A stretch of 64,000 nt of DNA from positions 6,399,768 to 6,463,767 of the forward strand of contig NC_054083.1 of assembly GCF_017562075.2 (NCBI RefSeq), in the 5' to 3' direction. The DNA comes from Anopheles merus. Taxonomy: Eukaryota; Arthropoda; Insecta; Diptera; Culicidae. Positions 1 to 12,100 of this stretch are shown here, piece by piece; the stretch's first letter is position 1, and each line of letters opens with the position of its first letter. A model generated the notes under the pieces. That model was not told the DNA's origin, searched no databases, and saw only the letters and a list, made by a program, of their open reading frames with translations. A program made the position numbers and the translations under genes.

Positions 1-685
1 GCAGCGGATATCCGGCGTCATACACAGACTATCACTATGGAGCGATCGAACAAAAAGAAACCGATCGCATCTGCATGTGTATCATTATTCCACCAATATT
101 CTTGTGCCCTTGGTCCATCTCCTCGTAAAAAGAAGGAACAATTGCATGAAAAATGGAGCACAGTGTGTCGTTTGCTGTTTGGCTCGAGTCCGTTCATTTG
201 CGCTACCGAGCCTGTATCCTTGCTCAAATCGCTTGCTTGTCACAGCGCAGCATTAACAACCGCTCGCAGTGCATTGAGAAGAGCAACTGCAAATGCTGCA
301 CTGAAAAAAAGGAATGATGCAAACATGAAAATTGATCATCGAAGCTTAGTGCAGCACGACACAAACACAATGGACAATATGGTGAATGCCTATTTTTAAT
401 GCAACAACATTCGTTACACAGATACTAGGTACGTTTTCTATAGTAGACTGTTGCAAACTCATGGGCGTATTAAAACGGCCATCAGTGCGACGAGTGCAAG
501 AAAAATAAATGACATGACTACGGTATAAGCGGATTGGAAAAGTTATTTTACTTTCAGGGCTGAGGGAATGCATTTTTTGTTTACATTGCGAACATATCAG
601 CATTTAGATGATGGGGAGTTGAGTAAAATATAAATATTGTTTGCAGAATTATGTGTAGTTCTATTCCATCTTTTTTAAATATTTT
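1..685. other. Non-coding stretch, no supported gene
   Basis: I see no gene here. Open frames at 37-399 (+) and 346-603 (-) have no recognisable domain or splice context. The first ~40 bases (an ATCCGGCGTC-like stretch followed by CTATCACTATGG) loosely resemble the sequence at 2183-2224, so the window may open inside a copy of the same repeat. The remainder is ordinary A+T-rich DNA. Confidence 0.5.
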
Positions 686-899
686 TCTTCTCTCTTTTTC
701 TTTGGCTCAAGAACCGTTGTCGGCCAAGGCCAGCTGCCTGTACCACTTTTGGGGTTGGCTTTCAGTGACTTATGGATTACCCCTCATAGAAGCATAGTCA
801 GTCCTGGGTATGGCGGCACGGTTCATTTGGGGCTTGAACCCATGACATGGACATGTTGTTAAGTCATACAAGCTAACGAATGTACCACGAGATTGGCTT
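686..899 (-). mobile_element. tRNA-derived SINE, SINE200-like, copy 1
   Basis: On the minus strand this begins with a tRNA-like head containing a box-B motif (GGTTCAAGCCCC, read from about 843 down to 830) and ends in a GAA/GAAA-rich tail (plus strand CTTCTCTCTTTTTCTTTGGC). The body shares GGGGTTGGCTTTCAGTGACT with copies at 27.6 and 33.4 kb. It is about 210 bp, as expected for SINE200 of Anopheles. This copy is more diverged than the 27.6 kb copy. Such elements are transcribed by RNA polymerase III and moved by LINE machinery; it encodes no protein. Confidence 0.75.
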
Positions 900-1574
900 C
901 TTTTTTTATACAACATGAATTATCTCATCTTTTTATGCAACATGAATTAGTGCAAAGTCAAAGATGGAATATGCATAGCCGTATTAAGCTAATACATAAT
1001 GTAGATATTATACTCAGCTTACTCAGGACATTCAGTCACTAACCGTACAGAAGACCCGTCCTGGAAAAATTGATGATCGTGAATTTTCACGTGAATAGCC
1101 AAGCGCCATACTGCGTGGAAGTCTTAATTAAAGCACTATTTGTGATATTTTTATAGTATGTTGTATAAGAAAAACCGGAGCCTTACTTTTAAATTGCATT
1201 GGAACTCGATGGTTCGAAATAACCTGGATTTATTGATGATGCAATTATAATTTATACCGGAGTACCGATGTTTCCCAAACTGTGTCTGTGGAAACATTGT
1301 GAGATTAGCGATCTGTTTTTCTTTATATTTATCTATTTATTCATTAATTAAAATTTAATAATTCAATCCCCACATCAATTTCTGTGCCGTGTGTGCAATT
1401 TCATACATTTGAGAAAAAAACTGCAATAGTTAAGGCGAAAATTGATGAACTTTAAATAATTAAAATAATAAATAACGAACTGTAAGATTCTTTCTCGTGA
1501 AAGAAAGAGGTTAAGTTGTGTTAGCTCAAGCATAAAACTTTCTGACTAATATCACTTAAATATGGTGAAAACGG
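900..1574. other. Non-coding stretch, no feature seen
   Basis: A+T-rich sequence with no convincing open frame, RNA gene or repeat boundary. Confidence 0.4.
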
Positions 1575-1680
1575 ACTGGCAGACGAAGGCGCAATACCAT
1601 AAGGCGCGGTTTCGGACACTCCTGAGGCAGGCAAAAAGCGCAAAGCGGTTGTAGCACCGGATAAGTAAGTAAGTAAGTAT
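1575..1680 (+). mobile_element. 3' end of a non-LTR element or SINE with (AAGT)n tail
   Basis: A short G+C-rich segment (GGCGCGGTTTCGGACACTCC, then GAGGCAGGCAAAAAGCGC) runs directly into four AAGT units (about 1662-1679). A unique segment ending in a short tandem tail is the usual shape of a 5'-truncated LINE or a SINE. The family is not certain and no coding sequence remains. Confidence 0.4.
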
Positions 1681-2177
1681 GGTAGAAACATTGCTGCTAA
1701 CATGATTATTTTGTGAGTTGCAGCAAAAACTCCAGATCGAGACATTAGTTGGAAGTACAGCTGGATTTTACACAGTTTGTTCCGAAGAATAACATAAAAA
1801 TGTTGCAACTTTCTTCTCAAAAATCTCGTTTATTTCGGTAGTGTTTGCTATGTTAACAAATTTGTTGGTAATGCATCTAATGTATTTTTTACGACAGTTA
1901 TGGCGAAAAACACCCTCTAGGTTGTACACCGACCATCGTAGAGATATTTAAACATGACATTCTATCCTTGGAGAAGATATGCGCATTATTTGCATCTCAT
2001 TGCGTATGGAACAACATCGACAACCAATTCAGGGAGTATTTCGATATTGTCACAAACAACGCAACGTGTATCACCGAACACTGCCTTATACCCTTCAGCT
2101 GTAGGCATGTAACATTCCTTCAGTAACTACAAAAATAAACATATAAACAACGAACGAACATAAAACAACGTGTCTTG
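1681..2177. other. Non-coding stretch
   Basis: Low-complexity A+T-rich DNA. The minus-strand frame at 1521-1820 overlaps the LINE/SINE tail and has no coding character. Nothing else is visible. Confidence 0.35.
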
Positions 2178-2565
2178 TTATATGGAGGAGTATCGGCGTC
2201 TGCTTACCAGGCTATCACTGTTATGGGTAGTATGTATGCAAAGACTTTCGTAACCATCCCCAACAAGCCAGACTGGGGACAATGAGATAAAACCAGTTTG
2301 TAGCGCCCCGTTCCTAGACGGAAGCGATAGAAAAGGTAGCTGCATGAGACCGATGCTTCGGTAGGGTTTGTTTGTTTGCGTAAGGTTTGTACTACCAAGA
2401 TACCCTTGTCTAGGTGGAAAGACAAACTTACTATCGGGGCGCAGGCAAAGCATTACAGTCAGGCAAAATGTGTGCAAATGTTACAAAGCGGTAGTTCAAG
2501 TAGGAATCGAACTCGCGCGGTCCAGTAGGAGCTGGCGTCCCCCATTTTGTCACCAGGCCCTCCAA
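2178..2565 (-). mobile_element. Possible SINE with box-B-like motif
   Basis: Read on the minus strand, a near-consensus RNA polymerase III box B (GAGTTCGATTCCTAC, about 2511-2497) lies ~50 nt downstream of a weak box-A-like sequence. A ~330 bp body follows, ending near a GGAGTATCGGCGTCTGC segment on the plus strand. The presumed T-stem bases do not pair well, so it is not a functional tRNA. No target duplication was found. It could also be unique sequence with a chance box B. Confidence 0.3.
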
Positions 2566-2764
2566 TGTAATAATAGAATGGCCAAATTTCATGTCCATGT
2601 TCCATTTGTATCTATCAGGATCAGAACATAAAAAGCAAAATTAAAGATAACTTTAAAAAGTTAGTCACACTGGAATGCTCAAGCAACCTCTGTACAGTTT
2701 TAGCAAAGAAATAGAAGGATTTAACATTGTTTGCCGTATATGAAAAGCTTTATGTATGTGTTCC

Positions 2765-2770
<6 letters not shown>

Positions 2771-2816
<46 letters not shown>
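2771..2816. repeat. (GA)23 microsatellite
   Basis: Twenty-three uninterrupted GA units, followed at once by AAAGTGTGTGTGTG. Long GA tracts bind GAGA factor in Diptera, but nothing here shows a promoter. The open frames across it on both strands (2721-2976) are products of the repeat. Confidence 0.95.
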
Positions 2817-2819
<3 letters not shown>

Positions 2820-5800
2820 TGTGTGTGTGTACGTTACTGGCTTACATCGTACCGCGCTCTGGCAGAAATTTTGGACGATAAGTTTGGACTGCAATGAAGC
2901 AGCACAGGCACCAAACGAGCAACGAGGGCAAGTTTCTCTAAACCTTGAGTTTTGCACAGCACCAACATGGAGCTAAAATAGAGCACGTCCACGGCAAGAG
3001 AGCATAAAATGTGGAACTTCTGTTTTAGGGTATTATTGTTGTTGCTACTGTTGTTCGATGTTTGTTTGCTGTGTATGTAAATGGGTTTGGTTTCGCTTGT
3101 TTGACCACGCCTTCGGATGGTCTTTGGAGCAACGGTGGTTGCCAGGTGTATGCGATGGGGCTGGTGGAACCGACGATTCTGCCAGGATACCGAAACTGAC
3201 CACTGAGATGAGTACATCGAACAGTACCGTACAGTTCATGTCCCGAATGCCAGTCTAGGGACAGGTGTACACAAACAGACCAAGCGAACAAACACCTATA
3301 GATACATGATGTGACATGCGGCCGCCTGTTTGGTTGAAATCAGTAGCTTCCTTTAACGTATAAGAACAATTGAGGCTATAATAGCAAAGGATTGTTGAAA
3401 ATTCGGGCGTGTTTTTTCTTATTTGAGCAATTATTATTGTCTAATATTTGTTGCCATGTCTAGCATAATGCATGTTGTGACAATCTTTTAATTACAGTAG
3501 TAATTACAGTATTGAATCAAATTACTCACATCACTGTTCTTTCAGCGAAACATGGACCATACAGTAAAGCACATGAAGTTGTTGCACTTTGGTAACCGAT
3601 GGATTATGGTCTATGTTCAGATAATCGTGATGGACGGCGTTATCGTTGTTTCATATTTGTTTCCCTCCGTGTCAAGCATCTGTCTACGCCTGGCACGTTT
3701 GTCTGATATCAAACATCTCATGAATAATTCGAAGGTACTTTAGCTACCGTCAGAAGTTGTCTTCTATGCTAGATGGATGTAAACAAACCTGCCTTCGCAG
3801 AATCAGTGTGTCATCGTGGATGGTCATGTAGTTTTAGAATAGCAGGACTTTTGTTCGTGTGCCAGGAGAAAATTCTTATCTTTCATCACCGCACCAGACG
3901 GATTGATTGACTGACTAGAATAGGCTCCGCTTGACAATTTATCCACGCGCAAATCTTTAAATCCCCACCGGAGTTATTAGGGGCAAACCATTCTACTGAA
4001 GATATTTGCAGGAAATGTTTGGATTTGAAGCTATAAATATTGTAGATGATGTACCATAAATTTGTAGGCGAATAAGTTTTAAATAATGCCATTTATTGCA
4101 AAATATTGAAACATACATATAACTGGTCAAACTACGAATATTACTAGTGTATACAAAAAGTAAAAAAAGGTTGGTCAGCAGAACGATTGGGCTGTCTTGA
4201 CCATTGCATGTAACCTGCATCAAAAGATGTCCCATTTTATATCGTTCTCCAGTCGAACACACCTTAGAATTTGCAATGATGGACTCAATGTTGTCCTATT
4301 CCCAGGAGCAAGATTGTAGGTCGACCGTCAGGATTGATAAAAAACGACATTTTTCTCCTTAATTACCCACCCCGCTGAATGTTAATCTGACAGGAGTATA
4401 CACCGTTGCGAAGGATAAAGGTAGAAGAGATTGAACATACGCATAAAACGAAATATTTCGATAGCTGTCAGCTTTTCGGGAACGGCTTTATACGATAAGT
4501 GTTGATGGGAATATTCTTGAAATGTTTTTTTTCCCCTCTTTGTTTTCATTGCTATGTACATTACCGTTCGGGCTGTTCGGACAAAAAAGGCGTACGGCGA
4601 TACGTTTAGTGTTTTTTTTCGTAGATTATCATTATCATTATCAGTATTTTAAGAGATTCGAATTATAATATAACAAATTTAAATAGCATCACATATTAGT
4701 CAACTACCTAGTCGTTGTTATTTAACTTTCAAACCCACACTTCAAGCGGTGTATCGAAATAGATTAAAAAATCAAAGTTTGTATTTTTCATAAAATATAT
4801 AAACTGCCAATTTTAAACACTGCAGCATTTTTTCCTGAATAAAAAGCTTTCCTTTCATCACATTGACTTGATTATATAATATTGATTCATTACATTGTTT
4901 GATTAATTACACATACTTCGGTTAAGTAAGCTTTCTGTGTAACTTTGTCTATTTGTTGTAACTTAAAATTAGATGAAAGGTATGTTCTAGGAATCCATTT
5001 ATAAATCAAATTAATCACACTAGCTGAGTGCTTCAACTCAACGAATAAATATATTTAATAAGATCAAACTTCAAGGCTGTGCCTGTGCAACAATGTTTAA
5101 ATATTTAACATTCAATATGGCAATGGAAATGTGTGAAACACATTACTTTGAAATAGAGAACAGATTGAAAGCACTAATAGGAGTTAACAATTACTAAATT
5201 ATTTAAAGGTCATACTTGATAATGAAAAAAGTTAACACATATTGCTGAGATTGATTTGAGATACTTTAATCTTTAGCTAAATGATTCAGCATTCAGTGTA
5301 AAATCTAAATAATCACTTTAGTTACATTAGACATTTATTGGTAGTTGGAGGAATAAACACACACAATATAGTTTAGTTGTTATTTTAAATTAATTTCTTC
5401 TATAATGCACTCGAATATTGTGACACGTACTGTAAGTGAAATAAAGCCAAGTAAAGCGTAGTTAATTAATATGACAAACACGTGTTTATACGTTCTTAAA
5501 TATATTGTCTATTACCACGAGTTTGAAGATACATTTGCTCGATTCTCCCATCAAACGAGCCAGTAAAGCGCGTTGAATGTTGACTCTATAATTGATGATC
5601 AGAATCTGCATGTTTGTCAGTTTATGCAAATTTATGCATCTGCAACGTAACGATTTTATCGGACGCTAGCTTGTCATCAAACGCTAGCTGCTTGCATAGA
5701 CAATAGAGCAGAAGGGCAAGAGAAGTAACTAGTGTGCCGGTGAAGGATTAATGCATATTAATCTTGTTGCTTCTGACAGGTTTATGTATGTCCGATGGAT

Positions 5801-8490
5801 TTGCGTGTTCAATTGGTTTTTTCCTAGTTCAAGCATGTTTCTGTGATTAGCTAAAGTGTCTAGAGTAGGTATGATTTATGCAACATTAGTTCTGTAATTG
5901 ACTTTAAAGAACTTATCCCTGCAGTCGGTGTGCAAACAGTTTTTAAACTATTTCTTTCGATTGATTAACACAAACATGGTTTGATGACTATGTATGCAAT
6001 TTGTACCAGGACAGTGGCATAGCAATAGCTATAATAAATGAAACAAAGGGATGTTTCGAATAAGGACTGTGTCCTACTCAACCGATCATTGATTCATTGT
6101 CTTCCCCGGATATGTGCAGCTTTTTTTTTATAACAAGTGGTACCAACTCTCAACAATCCGGATGCAAAATCATCTTGTTGCCACAGTCGAAGGCTTATGC
6201 CATCGCTTTACTGAATAGATACTAACACTCCGTCACCTTCTGAGATTCGAAATTTGAGAGATTGAGAGAAGCTAAACCAAAAATGTAGGGTAGGGTGACC
6301 GGAAAAACGACCATCGTTCGAGACATTCGCACAGCAAGTACGCATTTCCGCTGGGCGGTGGTGCGCTGCTCGAAGAAAAGAATGCGGTCACGTGCCGAGA
6401 CAATCGTTATTGAATTTACAAATTTTCCCTGCTGCTAGCGGAGCGGAAATTTTTCGATCATCCAGCACTACACTCGGCAGCGATTGCCGTTGGACAGTCC
6501 TACTTGCGGTTCCATCCGCCCCGTTTCGCGCACAGTCGATATAAACTCTTTCCTGCATGTGTTCCATTCATACGGCGTTGTTGCTGCTCCCGATTTGAAG
6601 GGCTGTGTGAATTCTGCAAGATTATAAGGGGAATATGGCAAAGGGGAACGAATAAAAGTGATGAAACCGAAAACGGATAAATCTGACGATGATGATGATG
6701 ATGATGTTGATAATATCTTAATGTATAATAAATGAATCATTATTGCATTCGTTCAACGATTGATGACACGTGGAATGCAGCGGTGCCGTGGAAGTGAAAT
6801 GCTAGCTAATGTAGAAACGTTTCTTAATGTCGGTTGAGTTCAGATAAACATTATTAATAGCTTATAAATTGTTTTCCTAGTCCTGCTGAAACGAATTACA
6901 TGCTAAAAGTTGAGCCACCGTTCAATTTTATAGCAGCAAGCCTTTTTCACTAAAATTTGTTACAAATTTCACTTGTAACTCAATTTCAGTTTTACAATAA
7001 CATAACAGCTATTAATTATAGTGTAAACATTACAATCGCTAAGCAATGCATTTCAAGATGATCATAATAATATAGATGTTATGCGCCACTGGTACTACCT
7101 TCATCGGCTATGATGATACTTAGTACGAAACAAGCGCATTCGCCATTTTAGTTTTCCAATACAGTAGAAGGAGCTCTCCTTGCTTGTACTTTTCACCTCA
7201 CCCACGAGTAGTCTGCGATGCTATTCGCTGTGCGCGTGTTTGTCTAATATTTCCAACCAACCGTAACCGTCCTTATCAGTTTTCGGATACAGGCTATGGT
7301 GCGCAAGCCGGCATGACGACGGCGCTGACCAAAAATGTGAGAATTCCGTTTTACACCCAGGGGAAGCAAAAGCCCGGCGTTAGTCGAACCGACCAATGGG
7401 TACAAACGGGAGGCTGCAGCTTGTCGATCCGTTTTCCCGTTCATCGCTATCTTTGTTTACCAGCTTTTCTTTTCTGCTGAGCATTACTCCTGGTGTCTGC
7501 TTCTCCACCAGCCTCAGCTTCAACGCCATGTGTGATCTCCGCAAACCTTTTGTTCCCACTTGCCCATGCTTGCGACCGGGCTAGGCCACAACAGGGCCTG
7601 TGTCAGAACAAGACGGCACACCTTATCAGCCAAGGTCCGGGAGAACAAATGCGTCGTCGTCGCCGCCGCCAGGATTTGACTGCGGATTCAGTCATGCGTA
7701 TAAATGTCAGTTGGAAAAACGGCACTCTTCACTGGTTACGCTTCATTTCCCCTTCGGATTTTCTATCAGCGCACCGCAAGCAGCCGCTGACAGCAGCCTA
7801 CCAACAACGGCAGGTTTCACGCAGACGAAAAATGGAAACACCCCCACATTCACTCCTACAAATGGCGCCAACGTACGCTGCCAGTACATCATGACAACGG
7901 CAAAAACAATCTTCGACCGTGTATGGTCTCAATGAGCGCAAAAAAACGCACAAGACAAAAAAGAGTTCAACACAACAAGAAACTCAAATACCTGGAGAAT
8001 GGAAGAAAATAAGGAAAAATCACACCACATGGAAAGCAAACAATAGGTAAACGAGACGATTGGGTAGAAAATATCGCGAAAAAAAGCACGTAGACGTGGC
8101 ATCTGAAAAGAATAATACAACAAACAATAACCCACGAGGAAAATTGCGTCACCACGTATGTGAAGTGTGTAGAAGCAGGTTTTCTAAGCGTTGAATTTAC
8201 ACAGGCTTTGATGCATAATTCGTTTATTTAGAAATGGTGGAAGCAGCACTGCATAATATTTACCTTTAGGACAGAGTTCGTGGTTCACAAATAAAAAGTC
8301 ACTAATTTTAGAAATAAACAATGCAAATCGAGTTCGAATGTAAATTACATAAATTTAAAATCTGACTGTTGTAACATTACAGTTGAAAGTAAACAGTCCG
8401 CAATATAGTACAATAATATTTTTTTATATTTTGAATATCATGTCTTTGTTTGACGTTGACTCGATTCAGCCATTGTTGCTAACTGTAAAA
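2817..8490. other. Long A+T-rich non-coding stretch
   Basis: No gene could be supported. A GATGAT run lies near 6687-6709 and TCATTA repeats near 4625-4645. The interval 4300-6250 is almost featureless A+T-rich DNA. A more G+C-rich island at 7180-7940 carries overlapping plus-strand frames (7184-7480, 7493-7894, 7600-7935) without a recognisable domain. A minus-strand frame at 3239-3045 that starts like a signal peptide is treated as a finding. Confidence 0.45.
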
Positions 8491-8492
8491 TA

Positions 8493-9128
8493 CAGGAGAC
8501 CCCCGACATACGACTGTATTTTGGACCGAAGCCGTATGTCGATCATCTGTCAATACATAGTTTATAACCAAAGTTGAAAAGTCGATAACTAGAATATCGC
8601 GTATTGAAACTGCAGTAGAACGTCGATTATCCGGGGGCGGATTAACCGGCGGGCGGCTTAACCGTGCGCATAAATTTGACAGCTGTTCATTCGTGGTGAA
8701 CATTTGCAACGATAGTCAAGTTGGTAAACAATATTTTTGAGCAACTATCTAGTGTCTATCGATATTTTTTGAGCTTCATTTTACTGCATGAACAGTTGTC
8801 AATCCTATAGTTATTGATTAATATAATATTTTACTAATTATGAATTAATGAATTAATTTTATTACAAAGACCTTGTATACGATATAATTTTTCAAATTTG
8901 GGTTGTGAAGAAATCTTCATAAATGTGTATTTATAAATTTCATTATTTCTAGTAATACGGCAAAGCCTTCCGTCCTGAAAAAAAAATCATTATTTATTTA
9001 TTTTATAATTTTACGAGTGTCAGTGAGAAATTTCAAAAAAATCTATTAATTTCAGCTAAACGACAACTGTTAACTGTCAAAATCAAAATCGTCGCAACTT
9101 GAGTGATCTGTTTGTCGAGGGTATCCTG
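8493..9128. mobile_element. pogo-like MITE, family A, copy 1
   Basis: The left end CAGGAGACCCCCGACATAC and the right end (inverted CAGGATACCCTCGACAAAC) are terminal inverted repeats matching at 16 of 19 positions. A TA precedes the left end; on the right the expected TA reads AA. The subterminal sequences (GTTTATAACCAAAGTTGAAAAGTCG on the left, CTGTCAAAATCAAAATCGTC on the right) recur in the element at 50.3-53.1 kb, which confirms the family. CAG-starting ends with TA target sites fit the pogo/Tc1-mariner superfamily. It has no transposase reading frame. Another element end starts inside it at 8613. Confidence 0.7.
8613..8665 (+). mobile_element. Terminus of a second pogo-type MITE inside family A copy 1
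   Basis: CAGTAGAACGTCGATTATCC followed by GGGGGCGG is a typical pogo-superfamily end. It interrupts homology between this MITE and its relative at 50.3 kb. The matching inverted end (CGACGTTCTACTG) is not found in the next few hundred bases, so the inner element is truncated or its other end has decayed. The right limit given here is approximate. Confidence 0.4.
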
Positions 9129-12100
9129 AATTTTAAACATTGAGTAGTTGGTAAAAGGTTGTAAAATAATAGAAACTAATTAAAAGATATACATGTGACA
9201 AGCACTTGCATCTAGTTCGTTATTTTAACTCTTTATCTTTATGAAAGGAACATGAATCGGGTTTGTGCATTATTTGACTTGTGCATTATAAATCGATTAT
9301 TCTAATTACACTTCAACATATTTTTTGCCAGTGGAAAGTCATTCATAACGATAATTAACTATTTATATAGTTTATAATGTTTCGAGATATAGCCTTTCCT
9401 ACACAGCATATGTTTGTTACAACTTGTAATATTAACATTCTAGGTCTGATTCAGCTGTGGAAGCCGTAGTCGTTTCAAAACCGACCCAGGCTCTATTAAA
9501 CACTGGGAAATGAAACTCTCGTTTCGAAGCTCTCTTGGTTTTTTTTGTATGCCGCGAGTCGTTATGTTTCTTTGTTAATCGTCGTGGTAATAAATTCGTT
9601 TCACGGAATGTAATATTAGGCTCAACCTGAAAAAACAACTACCCCGACGGGATTTTGAGCCGATGTATGCTGTTTTATTACCTCGTACAACGGCAGGCCG
9701 ATCCTTTGAACCAAGATTGGTCCATCGCTTCCTTACCAGTAACTGTATTGAACGAACGAACGCGTAAGCTACTATCGCTGCAGCATATCGAAAAGCCTTT
9801 TCTTTCACCTTAAGGCTGGTAAGAGAAAGACAAACAAACAAATGATGGTGTCGGAAAAGCAGTCTTTCGGAGCAGTGCGGATCCACCGTACCAGCCCGAG
9901 GAGCCATCCTGTGAAGGCACTTGGGCATCCCGAGTGAAAGTACGCATCACGAACGGGACGGTGCTATCGAACGAGATGATGATAGAGCTTGGCTCTGTGT
10001 ATGTGATTTAAAATTATTTTCCGGATGGGCGGTTCCAGTTCAAAACAGCACACATCAGCGAGCACATAACGAAGTGGCCCGCTCAATGGTATTGGTTTAC
10101 CAGCGTGCCATTCCGTCCTTTTCGTCGCTCAATTCTCCTCTCACTGCTTCCACATTGAGGGAGACCCTTTGTGCACAGTTCTGTTGCCTGAGCTGCTCAC
10201 AAATACATAACTGCGGGCATCCTCCCCAAAACGATGACGGTGGGAGCGATAAAATTGAATGAATGGCTTATGTTTTTTTTGTATGTGTCCTACGCCAGAC
10301 CACAAACACATGCGAACCGGAGAGTCAGCAGGATGGGGATCCCTGACCTGCCTATCTGGTCCGCGTCTACTCTGTACGCCTCTGGTTGTGTGCGTGCACT
10401 GCCATTGCGCAGAAACCACAGCTTGCGTGTTGCCCACGAAGGTAAAAAGCAGTGGGAGTGTGCACAAATGAACATTCTCCAGCACACCAGAAAGGAGAGG
10501 CTGCTGGCAGCATACCAGCATGAACTGGATCGATGATGGAGGGGAACATCCAGCTGGCGGAAGGGAAGGGGGATGCTGGCGTGGTGGCAGAGTTTGGCGA
10601 GTTTGCGGCGATGATGAGTTTCCGCTTCGTGCTCGCCAAAGTGAAAGCGCAACAATTTCTTTTTGTATGAGTAACTCCGGGCTTACTCACATAGAAAATC
10701 TGGAGATATATGTTGCATGCTCAGGCGCGATGCTTGTTTATGTATGGATGGCTGGTTCCATGTGTTGTGCCGAGCAGGGCCCGAACGATCGCAACCCGAA
10801 CGCCCGAACCGAGGACTGCAACGTCCCATGGCAAAGGACGATGAAGGTCCCACTTTGGTCCCTTAGAGTAGATTCCCCAGGTGGTTGGCTCCTTTTTTAT
10901 TTATTAGAATCTGTGCTCCATCTCTTTCCAGTGGCATATCTCTCGCTCTCTTTCTCGTTCTCCAAAACACGTACACATAGACACATAGAAGTTACTCATA
11001 CTTGTCCGTTGACTTTTAGTGGATTTTCGCATCGCAACAGGAGAATCATGCAGAGTGGAAGATACTCGGGTGCGCTGGCACATGGCGCTCGGTTCCACTG
11101 GCGCTGTCAGGGTATGTTTATGTAATGTTAACCCACCGGTCGGATGTTCCGGACGCACTCGAACTGAAAATCCGACACAGTTGCGCGACAGAGTGAAAAG
11201 CGTACTTCCACTGACTCTCTCCAACCTCTCTCTTCTCCCTTCTCGCGCTCCATCAGGGCCGTTCGAATCCTTGCGCTTCACGCAGCACGAGCAGCATGGT
11301 CACGGTGTCTCGCTCTTACGGCGAATGATTTTGTTCGCGCACGGATGGGCGTGCTGGAAAATATTTTCCACGCCACTTTTCCATGTGCTAACTCTCGCCC
11401 CCACCCCTGCCATTTGGCCCCGTTCCCTTTCCCCCCTCAAAATGTTGTCTGTGCACGGTGCACTGCGCTGCTGGTCGGTGGGGAAGATCTTGACTACTCT
11501 ACAGTGGGGGTAGAGGTAGGCTGAAGCGAGCACAACACACATGCCGAGCAGGAAAACCGCAATAGCCCAGCCTGGTCCGTTCACACCGGTGGTATTCTCG
11601 TTCGTGTTTGAATCGTTTCGAAAGTGAAGACGAGCTCTGTTCCGCCCTCTGAACTCGCTGGGAAGGACAGCCAGCAGCAGTTTAACCGCCCGGCCACAAC
11701 ACACAAACAATAATTTTCCAGCCATTGTAAGCTGCAAGCCGGGAACCTTATTTTTTATTCATCTCTCATCAGTGTCTTCGGTACCTTTTCTTTTATTGAA
11801 ATGCGATGGGGACGAAAAGTAAAACAGTTTCAGACACAGATAACAAAAACGTGTCGAGAATTTGATCGTTGTTGAGAGTTTGTTTGTTAAACTTTACTGG
11901 AAAGTGTGTTTGATTGACACTGATTCTTATATTGTGTCGATAAAAGACTAACTTTCGTAGACAGCTACGTGTATTCCATAAATCAATGCATCTTGCAAAA
12001 CCGGATTTCCATTTCGCAATCAATAGCTCGATTGGAAGAGGGTTTCGTAATTTAAATTATCATTCATCGTCACATGGGGAAATGGAAAGATTGCATCATG

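Noticed and set aside
2490..2530. tRNA gene on the minus strand
   Set aside because: Only a box-B-like motif is present; acceptor, D and anticodon stems cannot be formed, so a SINE-type remnant is more likely.
2721..2976. Frames with (RE)n and (SL)n peptide repeats
   Set aside because: They are translations of the GA microsatellite on the two strands.
10520..11125. Plus-strand frame of 201 codons
   Set aside because: G+C-rich DNA leaves several frames open at once here; the translation has no domain, odd composition (Trp/Gly-rich start) and no splice context.
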